DNA of 64,000 nucleotides from Paraburkholderia sp. NMBU_R16 (GCF_013282575.1 NZ_JAAAYE010000001.1:144795-208794), one strand, 5' to 3'. Shown: positions 8,981 through 19,015, counted from the stretch's first letter. The notes: generated by a model from the sequence alone, not told the origin. Program-made: numbers and translations.

Positions 8981-11731
8981 TCAGAAAAACGTGCACCGAA
9001 TCGCATCGTCAACGACAGTCACTTCCACGCGCTCGATTCGCGTTCCGCTTGTTTGCCGCGCGAGCATCGCCTGCCCGATTTCCGGCAACAGCCGTTGAGC
9101 GATGACCGCATCGACGAGACGCGCACCACTGTCGTTTTCATCGCATCGTTCGACGATCCAGGTCACGACGACTTCGTCGAAACGCAACGCAATTGCGTGC
9201 TGGCTATGCATCTGGTCTTGCACGCGCGCAAGCTGAAGTCCGACAATCGTGCGCAGCGCCGCTTCATCGAGCGGGTAGTACGGAATCGTCGTCATCCGGC
9301 CAAGCAGAGCCGGTGCGAATACGCCTAACAACGGGCCGCGCAGCGCCGCGGCGAGCTCCTGCTCCGAGGGCATGGACGCGGCATCGGCACAGGCGCGCAT
9401 CATGAGTTCGGTTCCGACATTGGTCGTCAGCAGAATGAGCGTGTTGCGGAAATCGACCACCCGCCCTTCGCCGTCCTCCATCCAACCTTTGTCGAATACC
9501 TGATAGAACACCTCGTGCACGTCGCGATGCGCCTTCTCCACTTCGTCGAGCAGAATGACGCTGTGCGGCCGACGACGCACGGCCTCGGTGAGCACGCCAC
9601 CCTCGCCATAGCCGACATATCCGGGCGGCGCGCCCTTCAACGTCGACACCGTATGCGCCTCCTGGTACTCGCTCATGTTGATCGCGATGAGGTTGTGCTC
9701 GCCCCCATAGAGTTCGCCGGCCAGCGCAAGCGCCGTTTCGGTCTTGCCGACGCCGGACGGGCCCGCGAGCAAGAACACGCCAACGGGACGGCCGGGACGG
9801 TTGAGTCCCGCGCGAGCGGTCTGAATGCAACGTGCGACGCGCGCAGTCGCGTGAGGTTGACCGACGATGCGCGCATCGAGGCGCCGCGCGAGATCGAGCA
9901 GCGTTTCGACTTCATCGCCTACCATGCGCCCGACCGGAATACCGGTCCAATCCTGAACGACGGCGGCCACCGCATGACGGTCCACGCAGGCCATGACGAG
10001 CGGTGCGTCGCCTTGCGTGGTCCGCAGCTCGCGTTCGGCGTGGCCGAGCGCCGCGAGCGCCTCCCGCCGCGCACAGGCGGCGTGGGGCTCGTGGGTTTCG
10101 TTCACGGCTTCGCCGTCAAACGATCCTGCTTCAACCGCTTCAACAGCTTCGACCTCGTCAACCGAGTCGATCTCTTCGGGCACCTTGGACAGATCGCAAA
10201 GGCGCCGATGCAGTTCGCGTATCGTCTCGACGAGCGCGCTTTCCCGCTGCCAACGGGCGGCGAGCGCCTCGGCGGTTGCCCGTTCTGCGGCGAGACGCTC
10301 GGCCACCGCGTTGGAACGCGCTTCGCGATCGGCACCCCAGGCCGTCTCGCGCTCGATCGACTCACGCTCCGCCTCGAGTGCCGCGATGGTTTCCCGTGCA
10401 TGTTCCAGCGCCGGCGGAGTGGCATGGTGACTCGCGGCGACACGGGCGCAAACGGTATCGATGAGGCTGACCGCTTTATCAGGCAATTGCCGATCGGCGA
10501 TATAGCGGGCGCTCAGCGTCACAGCCGCATGCAGCGCTTCGTCGAGCACGAGCACGCCGTGATGCGCCTCCATCGCCGGCACGAGGCCGCGTAACATCGC
10601 GAGCGCCTTCGGTTCATCGGGCTCGCGTATGACGACGGGCTGAAAACGCCTAACGAGCGCGGGGTCCTTTTCGATATATCGCTTGTATTCGGCCCACGTG
10701 GTCGCGGCAATCGTGCGCAGCGTGCCGCGCGCGAGTGCCGGCTTGAGCAGATTTGCCGCGTCGCCGGTGCCGGCGGCGCCGCCCGCGCCGATCAGCGTAT
10801 GCGCCTCATCGATGAAAAGGATGACGGGCGGCTGAGCTTGCTGCGCCTCTTCAATCACCTGCCTCAAGCGCTGCTCGAACTCGCCCTTCATGCTGGCGCC
10901 GGCTTGCAGCAGCCCGACATCGAGCGCGCGCAGGCTCACGCCTCGCAAAGGCGGCGGCACGCTGCCCGACACGACGCGTTGCGCGAGCCCTTCGACGACC
11001 GCCGTCTTGCCGACACCCGCCTCCCCCGTGAGAATCGGGTTGTTCTGACGCCGCCGCAGCAAGATATCGATGATCTGACGGACTTCATCGCTGCGCCCGA
11101 CGATCGGGTCGAGCTTGCCTTCGCGCGCCAACGCGGTGAAATCGACGGTGTAGCGCGCGAGCGCCTGCTGCTTGCCCATCGGCGCCGGCGCGATCGCGCC
11201 GCTCGCCTCGCCGGGCACCGCATCGATGCGCGTACCCGCTGCGCCACCAAACGCTTCCGGCGATTCCCGCAAGAGCGCGTCGAATTCGCTGGTCAACGCC
11301 TCGCAATCGATGCGCTTGAATTCCGGCGAAATCCCGACGAGATCGCGATGGAGCGACGGCGTCTTGAGCAATCCCACGAGCAGGTGCCCCGTGCGTACTT
11401 CGTCGGCGTCGAACAGCAGCGACGCATAGACCCAGGCGCGCTCGACCGCTTCCTCGACATGCGGCGACAGATCGATGGCGCCATCGGCACCGCGCGGCAA
11501 CGCATCGAGTGCTTTGGTCAGATCGCGCGCCAGCGCTGCCCTGCCCAGGCCGAAGCGGCGCACGATTCGATGCAGATCGGAATCGTGATCTTGCAGAATC
11601 TGGTGCAGCCAGTGCGCCAGTTCGACGTTAGGATTGCCGCGCAGCTTGCAAAAGACGGTGCCGCTCTCGATCGTGCGATAGGCCAGCGTGCCAAGCTTGC
11701 CGAAAAGCGCCACCCGACGAATTTCTGCCAT
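8981..11731 (-). CDS. clpV: T6SS AAA+ ATPase ClpV (TssH)
   Basis: ClpV disassembles contracted TssB/TssC sheaths so that the subunits can be reused. The 916-aa protein has an N-terminal Clp repeat domain that binds the TssC helix, a first AAA+ module with Walker A GEAGVGKTA and Walker B VILFIDEAH, a long middle coiled coil, and a second module with GPSGVGKTET. I chose the ATG at 11731 (MAEIRRVALFGKLG) because an AGGGG ribosome site precedes it; the open frame upstream runs into tssG. It starts 11 bases after the tssG stop. Confidence 0.96.
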   Translation of the reverse strand: MAEIRRVALFGKLGTLAYRTIESGTVFCKLRGNPNVELAHWLHQILQDHDSDLHRIVRRFGLGRAALARDLTKALDALPRGADGAIDLSPHVEEAVERAWVYASLLFDADEVRTGHLLVGLLKTPSLHRDLVGISPEFKRIDCEALTSEFDALLRESPEAFGGAAGTRIDAVPGEASGAIAPAPMGKQQALARYTVDFTALAREGKLDPIVGRSDEVRQIIDILLRRRQNNPILTGEAGVGKTAVVEGLAQRVVSGSVPPPLRGVSLRALDVGLLQAGASMKGEFEQRLRQVIEEAQQAQPPVILFIDEAHTLIGAGGAAGTGDAANLLKPALARGTLRTIAATTWAEYKRYIEKDPALVRRFQPVVIREPDEPKALAMLRGLVPAMEAHHGVLVLDEALHAAVTLSARYIADRQLPDKAVSLIDTVCARVAASHHATPPALEHARETIAALEAERESIERETAWGADREARSNAVAERLAAERATAEALAARWQRESALVETIRELHRRLCDLSKVPEEIDSVDEVEAVEAVEAGSFDGEAVNETHEPHAACARREALAALGHAERELRTTQGDAPLVMACVDRHAVAAVVQDWTGIPVGRMVGDEVETLLDLARRLDARIVGQPHATARVARCIQTARAGLNRPGRPVGVFLLAGPSGVGKTETALALAGELYGGEHNLIAINMSEYQEAHTVSTLKGAPPGYVGYGEGGVLTEAVRRRPHSVILLDEVEKAHRDVHEVFYQVFDKGWMEDGEGRVVDFRNTLILLTTNVGTELMMRACADAASMPSEQELAAALRGPLLGVFAPALLGRMTTIPYYPLDEAALRTIVGLQLARVQDQMHSQHAIALRFDEVVVTWIVERCDENDSGARLVDAVIAQRLLPEIGQAMLARQTSGTRIERVEVTVVDDAIRCTFF

Positions 11732-11742
11732 AACGAATCCCC

Positions 11743-12762
11743 TTAATGTGAGCGCGGCGTTGCAATGTCGCCGCGAAAGCGCAGCGACGGCGAACCGCCG
11801 TGCGACGCCGAACGCGACCGGCCAAGCCAGGTCTCGCGCGCAAGACGTGTGTTTCGCGCGAGACGCATGGGCACCGGCACATCGGCGTTCAAGCGGATCT
11901 CGACGTCCCAGTCGAGCATGCCGCCGGTATAAAGACGAACCCATTCGACGAGTTCGGCGAACTGGGTCGTGCCTGGCTCCAGCACCCGGCGCGTCGCATC
12001 GTCGACGGGACCGATGAGGATGCGCACCCCGTGCTGACGGTCCCAGATACGGCGTCCGAGCACATGTCCTCGTCCGAGCGAGACCGCGGCGCGCGATCCC
12101 AATGGAGCCAACGCCTCATCGGGCAATGCGAGCCACCGGCCCGCAAACTGCTCGATCGAAACCGGCACGCCGAAGTAAGTGGCGAGCAATGTCGCGAGCC
12201 CGCTCGCATGCCGCGTTCGCCCGGTCAGCAGGCCCCCGAAGTAAAGCAATGCCCGGGCGTCGAGACGCGTGCAGTCGCGCCGCGTCGCGTGGCCGAACCC
12301 GGCAAGGCTTCCGACGCTGCGCGCGAACGCGTCGTCGTCCGGACGATCGAGCGCAATCACGGGTTCGCTCGTCACGCGAGCCCGATAAAGCAGGCTCAGC
12401 ATCCGATGATGAAAGACGTCGAGAAATGCGGTCCATGTCGCGTCGCCGGCGCGCAACCAGCGCTCGCGAACGTACTCGGTGAAGTGCAGCGGCATGGGTC
12501 CCTGCGGACCGAGCAATCCCGTGTTGACTGCCACGCGCGGAACGCCGCCCGAGGGGGACACCCCCGCGCCTGAGATTTCCTTGCCGCGAAACGCAAGATC
12601 GGCGTTCTGACTGAGCCTCAGCGGTTCGTCGGCCGCGCGCAGTGCGCGACCGATACGCGGCTTGTCGCGGTGAGCCGCCTCGACGAGGCGCAGCGCCGCG
12701 ATGAATTCGAAGCGCGCCGCGGCGGCGCCGATGCGGCGCATGGTGGTCAGAGGATCGCGCAT
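11743..12762 (-). CDS. tssG: T6SS baseplate wedge protein TssG
   Basis: TssG forms the baseplate wedge with TssF and TssE. The 339-aa product has the family start RFEFIAALRLVEA, followed by LRLSQNADLAFRGKEI, and the segment GPQGPMPLHFTEYVRERW. It overlaps the tssF 3' end by 16 bases. An in-frame ATG at 12783 would add seven residues and a deeper overlap; I prefer 12762 because it places RFEF about 16 residues from the start, as is common in the family. Confidence 0.92.
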   Translation of the reverse strand: MRDPLTTMRRIGAAAARFEFIAALRLVEAAHRDKPRIGRALRAADEPLRLSQNADLAFRGKEISGAGVSPSGGVPRVAVNTGLLGPQGPMPLHFTEYVRERWLRAGDATWTAFLDVFHHRMLSLLYRARVTSEPVIALDRPDDDAFARSVGSLAGFGHATRRDCTRLDARALLYFGGLLTGRTRHASGLATLLATYFGVPVSIEQFAGRWLALPDEALAPLGSRAAVSLGRGHVLGRRIWDRQHGVRILIGPVDDATRRVLEPGTTQFAELVEWVRLYTGGMLDWDVEIRLNADVPVPMRLARNTRLARETWLGRSRSASHGGSPSLRFRGDIATPRSH

Positions 12763-14645
12763 TGTCCGACTCTCGGCGCCCATCGCATCACTTCGCCGCG
12801 GCCGGCCGTGCGCACGACCGTCTCGGTGAAATGATTGATGGACACATAAAAGGCGAAGAACGCCTGCAACACCGCGCCGAAGAGAAAACCGCCCTCATAG
12901 ACAAACGGCGAATCGGCAAACTCGAGCGCGATCTCGAGACCTCGTCCGAAGGCGGTCGGCCCGGCTATCGGCAGACGCCGCGTCACGGGCCGCGCGCTGA
13001 GGCGCTCGATCGACATGATCTGGCGCTTCGCGACGTCATCGTCTGGCCTGCAATGCAAGCTCAGCAGATCGCGCAGCGCGCGCGCCCTTGCCTCGGCGGC
13101 CGAGCGGCCGTCGTCGAAGCCAAGGTTCTCGGTCAGCGGGAGGGCGTTGGCCGATAGACCATCGACGAGACGCCAGACCACGTCGTCGTTTTGCGCAAGC
13201 GCGCCGCGCGGTTCGCTCGGCCCGGCGATGCAACGCACGGACTCGACTGGCATGGGCTCGCCACAAACGAAATCGGTCGCCCCCGCACCCACGCGCATGC
13301 GCAGCGGCAGGTCACGGTTCGTGCAAAGTGCGTTTACCCCGAGCTGATGCAAGTCGATCGGCAGGTGTTGCTCCGCGCCGTCGACGAGCGCGATGTAGAC
13401 TTCGCTGCCCACATAACGCGATCGAGTCCCGAGGCGGCGCTCCTGCTCCGATGGCAGCCGCGTCTCGCGCCGCATCTGATAGTACGCGCCGTCGCGCCCC
13501 GCTTCGCCGCCGCGCACGCGATAAAGCGGATCGAAGCGCCTCGGCTCCATCGCACCCATGCGATAGCCGTCGACGCTGACTATCGAGTGGATTTCGAAAT
13601 CGATCGGACGCGTGCGATCGGCAACGACGTGATATTCGAACTGCTCGTCGGTCACCCAGATGCGATCGGTCCTGCGCTCGAACAGATTGATCGCCGGCGT
13701 GCAGTACAGCGCGAACTGCGAGGTATCGATCGCCGATTCGAGCGTCGAGTCGTGCGCATCCAGCAAGAGGACGAGTTCGAACGCCGTATCGTTGCAACTG
13801 CGCAGCGCCTGACGCAGGCCTCGCAGTTCGACGAACAAGAATCGCTGAGCAAACGCGAAATACTCCTGCAACAAGCGCAAGCCCGAGAACGATTGAGCGG
13901 CATTCGGCAGCAGCGCTTGTTCGTCCGACAAACCCGTCGGGACCACGCAATCCGCCGGCAACACCGCGCAAGGTACCGACGAGCCGGCCGGCACGACATA
14001 CGCGCCGACGACATGACCGGTCAATTGCTCGTAGATGCGCACGGCTGCGTTGTCGCTTCCACGCAAGTAGATCGGCAAGGTATCCAGGGGCAACGCGCTC
14101 GCCGCGTTCACGCCATGCGCTTGAAACCGCAGATGCAGTGCCGCGAGCGGCCGCGGCGATCGCGCTCCGCGTACGTGGCCTAGCGCACCGCTGTCGGGTG
14201 CATAACGCGCGTGGACAAGCTCGAGCGGCCACAGCGTCAGTTCGTGTGCGCTTCGATATTCGCATCGCGTCGTGTCGTGCTTGTCGAGTTGTCCGATGAG
14301 CGCTGTGTGCCGCGGCACGCGAACCCCGCGGGCGAGACTCGGGTGCGAAAAGTCGGGCGCGAATTGCGCGACGACCATCGACGGAATGGGCGCGAGATAC
14401 TGCGGAAACAACACTTCCATCAAATGCTGCGCGAAGCGGGGATATTGCGCGTCGAGGCGCATCTGCACCCGGGCCGCCAGAAAGCTGAAGCCTTCGAGCA
14501 GACGCTCGACATAAGGGTCGGCACACTCGAAGCGCTCGAGGCCAAGCCGTCCGGCGACCTTCGGAAACGCCTGCGCAAACTCGGCGCCCATCTCGCGCAG
14601 ATGCGCGAGCTCTTGGCTGTAGTACTTGAGCAGGACCGGATTCAT
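12747..14645 (-). CDS. tssF: T6SS baseplate wedge protein TssF
   Basis: TssF is the main wedge component, two copies binding one TssG and one TssE. The 632-aa length is normal. The N-terminus (LLKYYSQELAHLREMGAEFA, then ADPYVERLLEGFSFLAARV) is diagnostic, as is the segment FPQYLAPIPSMVVAQF. Its ATG overlaps the tssE stop as ATGA, and its own end overlaps tssG, so tssE, tssF and tssG are probably co-translated. Confidence 0.96.
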   Translation of the reverse strand: MNPVLLKYYSQELAHLREMGAEFAQAFPKVAGRLGLERFECADPYVERLLEGFSFLAARVQMRLDAQYPRFAQHLMEVLFPQYLAPIPSMVVAQFAPDFSHPSLARGVRVPRHTALIGQLDKHDTTRCEYRSAHELTLWPLELVHARYAPDSGALGHVRGARSPRPLAALHLRFQAHGVNAASALPLDTLPIYLRGSDNAAVRIYEQLTGHVVGAYVVPAGSSVPCAVLPADCVVPTGLSDEQALLPNAAQSFSGLRLLQEYFAFAQRFLFVELRGLRQALRSCNDTAFELVLLLDAHDSTLESAIDTSQFALYCTPAINLFERRTDRIWVTDEQFEYHVVADRTRPIDFEIHSIVSVDGYRMGAMEPRRFDPLYRVRGGEAGRDGAYYQMRRETRLPSEQERRLGTRSRYVGSEVYIALVDGAEQHLPIDLHQLGVNALCTNRDLPLRMRVGAGATDFVCGEPMPVESVRCIAGPSEPRGALAQNDDVVWRLVDGLSANALPLTENLGFDDGRSAAEARARALRDLLSLHCRPDDDVAKRQIMSIERLSARPVTRRLPIAGPTAFGRGLEIALEFADSPFVYEGGFLFGAVLQAFFAFYVSINHFTETVVRTAGRGEVMRWAPRVGQCAIL

Positions 14646-15163
14646 CGCGCGCTCGATCCGTCGAGTCCGCGCACGCTGACATCGCCGTCCTCGACATCGA
14701 GTTCGGTGCGGAAATAAAGCCGTTCAGGATAAGGCTGCATCCAAAGGTCGCCCTCGATCAGGAAGGCCATTGCGGTCGGACGCGTGCGCTCCTCGCGAGG
14801 CAGTGCGCGAACCCGTACGCTATCGCTGACGATTCTCGGCTCGAACGAACGAATCGCCTCGGCGATCCAATCCGATATCTCGTCCGAGTCGAGATTCGAC
14901 AGCGCCTTACCTGTGAAATCGGGCAAGCCATAGTTCAAGACGGAGCGACCGATCGCCGAGCAGCCATCGCCTCGTTTGGGCTCGTACCCGGGGAGTCTCG
15001 TTGCGTTCAGGAGATTGGATAAATCGCGCAGCACGCCGCGGCGCAATTGTTTTGCCGAAACCACGCGCCGCTCGCGAGCCTCGAACGGGTTCGACGGTGC
15101 ATCGTCGGTCAGCCGGTCCAGCAGTGCCGGCTGCAGACGGTCCTTCGCTGTGAGTTCGGCCAT
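14642..15163 (-). CDS. tssE: T6SS baseplate protein TssE (gp25-like lysozyme-fold family)
   Basis: TssE resembles phage T4 gp25 and helps start sheath assembly on the baseplate. The 173-aa protein has the family N-terminus (LQPALLDRLTDD), the LNYGLPDFTGKALSNL segment, and the gp25 core with IRSFEPRI that carries the conserved glutamate. The ATG at 15163 is preferred; an in-frame TTG nine bases upstream is the alternative. It is separated from hcp by about 100 bases and coupled to tssF by ATGA. Confidence 0.94.
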   Translation of the reverse strand: MAELTAKDRLQPALLDRLTDDAPSNPFEARERRVVSAKQLRRGVLRDLSNLLNATRLPGYEPKRGDGCSAIGRSVLNYGLPDFTGKALSNLDSDEISDWIAEAIRSFEPRIVSDSVRVRALPREERTRPTAMAFLIEGDLWMQPYPERLYFRTELDVEDGDVSVRGLDGSSAR

Positions 15164-15265
15164 GAGTGACAAGGTCCATGAGGGTGAAGCCGCGACGCGC
15201 GTTCGCGCCGCGGCACATCAAAACGCGAGGCTGCCGACCGAAGCCGGCAGGCAGGCATTGCGTAA

Positions 15266-15760
15266 TTACTCCTTGCCCGTCTTTTTCGTGCTGCGGTCGT
15301 ACGTGAATTCGATCGCGGCATCGAGCGAGCCGTCCGGCGTCTTCTGCGGGTGGTAGGCAACGTTCATCGACTCAAACACAAGCGACACGTTTTCCACCAT
15401 TTCGTCCGTGGAACCGTCGCTTCCCGTGGTGTAGGTCGCAACGAAGACATTCGTGAGGTCCACCTTGAGGAACACTTCCGGGGTAGGCTTACCCGTCGAT
15501 TTGCGCATCTCCAGCGTACCGGTCGAGAAGTGCTTGCCGGTCGTCAGGTACTTCATGATGATGGGCGAGCCCTTGCAAAACTGCTTCTGAAAATTGATGC
15601 CGCTCACCTGTGCCGTGCCGGAGGACAGGCCCCCGTCGGACCGATCCTGGGGATAGTTGCTCATTCCCCAGTTCCAGTTCATGACGTTCAGTGCCGCCTT
15701 CTCCTCACCGTTTTCGCCCTCGATCCCTGCGAGCACGATCGTGATACCGTTATCTGCCAT
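15266..15760 (-). CDS. hcp: T6SS tube protein Hcp (TssD)
   Basis: Hcp hexamers stack into the inner tube and can carry small effectors. The 164-aa length, the N-terminus (ITIVLAGIEGENGEE) and the motif SPIIMKYLTTGKHFSTGTLE are typical. A strong AAGGAG ribosome site lies upstream of the ATG at 15760. The 105-base spacer from tssC contains a hairpin (see 15805-15826), a common place for a separate hcp signal or RNA processing. Confidence 0.97.
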   Translation of the reverse strand: MADNGITIVLAGIEGENGEEKAALNVMNWNWGMSNYPQDRSDGGLSSGTAQVSGINFQKQFCKGSPIIMKYLTTGKHFSTGTLEMRKSTGKPTPEVFLKVDLTNVFVATYTTGSDGSTDEMVENVSLVFESMNVAYHPQKTPDGSLDAAIEFTYDRSTKKTGKE

Positions 15761-15804
15761 CTTTGAACTCCTTGCGGTCTTTCGACCAGATTTAACAAAC
15801 CACT

Positions 15805-15826
15805 CCCGCGGACGTCGATCCGCGGG
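15805..15826. other. Hairpin in the tssC-hcp spacer
   Basis: An 8-bp perfect inverted repeat (CCCGCGGA and its complement) around a 6-base loop lies about 45 bases upstream of the hcp start on the coding strand. There is no T run after it, so it is unlikely to be a strong terminator. It may stabilise the hcp mRNA or mark an internal processing site, which would help explain high Hcp yield. Confidence 0.45.
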
Positions 15827-15865
15827 TGCTTATCGAGGTCCTCCCGGCGCAATGCGCCGGCCTCG

Positions 15866-17374
15866 TCAAGCGCCTCCCGAGACAGAAGGCAGCTTGCTGA
15901 CCAGTCGCAGCGAGACTGTCAGACCTTCGAGCTGGTAATGCGGACGCAGGAAAAACTTCGCCGTGTAATACCCTGCATTACCTTCAACCTCGTCAACCAC
16001 CACACTCGCCTCTGCCAACGGTCGACGCGACTTCGTTTCGTTCGTCGAATGCGCGGGAGAACCGTCCACGTAATGGATCACCCAGTCCGACAACCAACGC
16101 TGCATGTCTTCCCTGCTCTTGAACGAGCCGATCTTGTCGCGCACGATGCATTTGAGGTAATGCGCAAACCGGTTGCACGCAAAAAGGTAGGGAAGCCGTG
16201 CCGCGAGGCCCGCGTTGGCCGTCGCCACCGGATCCTCGAACTCTGCGGGCTTGTGCAGCGACTGCGCGCCAATGAACGCGGCCATGCCTGAGTTCTTCAT
16301 GTGTACGAGCGGCAAGAACCCCGCTTTCGAGAGCTCCGCTTCGCGGCGATCGCTGATCGCGATTTCTGTCGGACAGGTCGAAGCCACGCCCCCGTCGTCG
16401 CTCGGGAAGATATGGACCGGCAAATCGTCGACAGCGCCCCCCGATTCAATCCCGCGAATGCGCGTGCACCAGCCGTAGTGCTTGAAAGAGCGGTTGATGT
16501 TGGCGGCCATCGCGTAGGCCGAGTTTGCCCAGACGTAGCGGCTGCTGTCGCCGTCGCCCGTGTCTTCCTCGAAGTCGAAGGAATCGACGGGATTCGACTT
16601 CGCGCCATACGGCGCGCGTGCCAGAAAACGCGGCAGCGTCAGCCCGATGTAACGGGAATCCTCCGATTCGCGCAGCGCGCGCCATCCGGCGTGCTCCGGC
16701 GTCTCGAACAGTTTCGCGATGTCGCGCGGATTGGCGAGCTCGCCCCACGATTCCATCAGCATCACCGAAGGCGCCGCGGCTGCGATGAACGGCGCATGCG
16801 AGGCAGCGCAGATCTTCGCCATCTGGCTCAGCAGATCGACATCCGGGCCGCTGTTGTCGAAGTAATAATCGGCCACGATCGCGCCGTAAGGATGACCGCC
16901 GAATTGGCCGTACTCCTGTTCATAAAGCTTCTTGAAGAGCGGGCTTTGATCCCATGCCGAACCCTTGTACTTGCGCAGCGTGCGATACAGCTCGGTCTTC
17001 GATACGTTCATCACGCGGATCTTGAGCTGCTCGTCGCTTTCCGTATTGCTGACCAGGTAATGCAACCCGCGCCATGCGCTTTCGACCTTCTGGAAGGCCT
17101 CGCAATGCAGGATCTCGTTGATCTGTTCGGTGAGCTTCTTGTCGATCGCTGCCACCAGTGCTTCGACGGTGTTCATCACGTCCGTGGAGACGAGTGTGGT
17201 GTCCGCGAGCGCATGTTCGGCCAAGGTCCGCACAGCGTTTTCGATGGCCTGTTGCGCCTTGTCGGTTTTCGGCTTGAACTCCTGCTGCAAAAGCCTGGAG
17301 AAGTCGCCGGGCTCGATCGTCTCGCTGACGGTCTGCTGCGCGGCGTTCTGCTCTACAGTACTGACGTCTGTCAT
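15866..17374 (-). CDS. tssC: T6SS contractile sheath large subunit TssC (VipB)
   Basis: TssC and TssB interlock to form the contractile sheath around the Hcp tube. The 502-aa length is normal for the long TssC class. Typical segments are FQKVESAWRGLHYLVSNTE, YGAIVADYYFDNSGPDV and the C-terminal AKFFLRPHYQLEGLTVSLRL. The start at 17374 has an AGGAA ribosome site. It lies 26 bases after tssB. Confidence 0.97.
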   Translation of the reverse strand: MTDVSTVEQNAAQQTVSETIEPGDFSRLLQQEFKPKTDKAQQAIENAVRTLAEHALADTTLVSTDVMNTVEALVAAIDKKLTEQINEILHCEAFQKVESAWRGLHYLVSNTESDEQLKIRVMNVSKTELYRTLRKYKGSAWDQSPLFKKLYEQEYGQFGGHPYGAIVADYYFDNSGPDVDLLSQMAKICAASHAPFIAAAAPSVMLMESWGELANPRDIAKLFETPEHAGWRALRESEDSRYIGLTLPRFLARAPYGAKSNPVDSFDFEEDTGDGDSSRYVWANSAYAMAANINRSFKHYGWCTRIRGIESGGAVDDLPVHIFPSDDGGVASTCPTEIAISDRREAELSKAGFLPLVHMKNSGMAAFIGAQSLHKPAEFEDPVATANAGLAARLPYLFACNRFAHYLKCIVRDKIGSFKSREDMQRWLSDWVIHYVDGSPAHSTNETKSRRPLAEASVVVDEVEGNAGYYTAKFFLRPHYQLEGLTVSLRLVSKLPSVSGGA

Positions 17375-17400
17375 GACTGAATTCCTTTTAAAGATTGCGT

Positions 17401-17952
17401 TCAGGCGGCGGGACCATCGGCCTCGGCCTGCCCCTCGGGCTTGGCCTCGTCGAGCTTGGCTTCATCGGACTTGGCGGCGAGTGCACGCATCAGATCCGGA
17501 TCGGCAAGCAGCTTGGCCACGAGGTCTTCGGCGCCGACCTTGCCGTCCATGTAACGAAGCAGGTTGGCGAGGTGGCCTCGCGCCTCGTAGAGCCGGCGCA
17601 GCGGCTCGATATTGCGTGCGAGCGCTTCGGGGGAAAAATCGTCGATCGACCCGAACGTCAGATCGATGCCGAGGTGGCCCTCGCCCGTCAACGTGTTGGG
17701 CACCGTCGCAGCGACACGCGGCTTGATCGCTTTCATGCGATCGTCGAAGTTGTCGGTATCGAACTCGAGAAACTCGCGCTCGGCGACAGACGGCAAAGGT
17801 TCGACCGATTGCCCCGACAGTTCCGCCATGACGCCCATGACGAACGGCAGCGAAACCTTTTTTTCGGCGCCGTTGATTTCGACGTCGTACTCGATTTGCA
17901 CACGCGGCGGGCGCGTACGTGCAAGAAACTTCTGACTGCTTTCCTTGGCCAT
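17401..17952 (-). CDS. tssB: T6SS contractile sheath small subunit TssB (VipA)
   Basis: TssB pairs with TssC in the sheath. The 183-aa product starts MAKESSQKFLARTRPPRVQI, the family signature, and contains FVMGVMAELSG and EREFLEFDTDNFDDRM. The start at 17952 is chosen over an in-frame ATG 15 bases upstream because that ATG forms part of the GGAG ribosome site for this one. The last 20 residues are Ala/Glu/Lys-rich, probably a disordered tail. Confidence 0.96.
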   Translation of the reverse strand: MAKESSQKFLARTRPPRVQIEYDVEINGAEKKVSLPFVMGVMAELSGQSVEPLPSVAEREFLEFDTDNFDDRMKAIKPRVAATVPNTLTGEGHLGIDLTFGSIDDFSPEALARNIEPLRRLYEARGHLANLLRYMDGKVGAEDLVAKLLADPDLMRALAAKSDEAKLDEAKPEGQAEADGPAA

Positions 17953-17998
17953 TGAATCGATCTCCATATGAGTGAGTGGACCGGACGAAGTGCAGGCG

Positions 17999-19015
17999 TT
18001 ACTGCGACTCGATACCGGCTAAGTGCTTGACTTCGCCCAGACCCGCGGGCGACAGGTCGCTCACGATCTCGATGAAACTCAGATTGACCAGGCGTCGTGC
18101 ACGCTGCAGCAACAACGGCACCGGGCTGCCAGGCTCGTTTTGCTCGTAATACGCACATAGGCGGTCGAGCATGCGTACGACATCGACCCGATTGACGATG
18201 TCGTGCGATGTGGCCGCCGGCGCGGCGCTTGACGTTTCATTCGCGTCCGACGCGACGACCGGACGCCCGGGATGGCGCACGAGGCGCTCCTGCACCGCTG
18301 CGACGGCGTGGCGCAACAGTTGGTGAAGGCGGTTCAAACTAATGGCATGGCTAGGCCCCGCTAACGCGGTCAACAGGGTGTCGATCTTCGCCACGCGCTC
18401 GCATGCCGTCGCCAGCATCAGCTGAGTCGCGCTCAACCCGTCGAACGGACACGCTGCGAAAGCAGCCTCGATTTCGGCTGCATCGGCCGGCTTGGCGTCC
18501 GGCGGTGCCGCCCATTCGCCGGCGGCGATATCGAGGTCGCGCAGACTGAACGCCTCATGCATCGACGATTGAACGAGCGGCGCGGTATGAACCTGGCGTA
18601 CGAGTCCGGCCTGATCGTCGAGCGCGACGAGGATGTTGATGCGTGCCGTCGGATCGTTGTCATCGTCGGCGTCCAACCGCGGGTGCAAGTGGTCCCAATG
18701 GCGCGCAAGCAAGCCCTCGATCAGCGCCAGCCCGGCGTCGAGGCCCGCGAATCCCGACAGCGATTGCAAGGCGCGCGTGAGCCATACGGCCAGTCGCAAA
18801 TCGTGGCTTTGCGAGAACAGCGAAGCGCAACGCGTCTTGACCGCTTTCCAGTCCGGCTCGATAGCCTCGAGATGCATCCGGCCGTATTGAACATCCGGTG
18901 AGCCCTCGACGAGACGCGCCAGTTCGACGTATTCAGGCGAATACTCGAGATCGGCACCGCATGGCGCCTCGGAAGAAACATCCGCCAACATTGCATCGAT
19001 ATCGAGCAGGGACAT
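17999..19015 (-). CDS. tssA: T6SS cap/priming protein TssA
   Basis: TssA proteins (ImpA family) start or stabilise tube and sheath polymerisation. The 338-aa protein has the N-terminal ImpA-type domain (MSLLDIDAMLADVSSEAPCG, DLEYSPEYVELARLVEG, EPDWKAVKTRCASLFSQSHD) and a short C-terminal domain ending in a leucine/arginine helix (LLLQRARRLVNLSFIEIVSD). It is the first structural gene of the tss operon; 180 bases separate it from the cyclase gene upstream. The ATG at 19015 is preferred over one 18 bases further out. Confidence 0.93.
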   Translation of the reverse strand: MSLLDIDAMLADVSSEAPCGADLEYSPEYVELARLVEGSPDVQYGRMHLEAIEPDWKAVKTRCASLFSQSHDLRLAVWLTRALQSLSGFAGLDAGLALIEGLLARHWDHLHPRLDADDDNDPTARINILVALDDQAGLVRQVHTAPLVQSSMHEAFSLRDLDIAAGEWAAPPDAKPADAAEIEAAFAACPFDGLSATQLMLATACERVAKIDTLLTALAGPSHAISLNRLHQLLRHAVAAVQERLVRHPGRPVVASDANETSSAAPAATSHDIVNRVDVVRMLDRLCAYYEQNEPGSPVPLLLQRARRLVNLSFIEIVSDLSPAGLGEVKHLAGIESQ

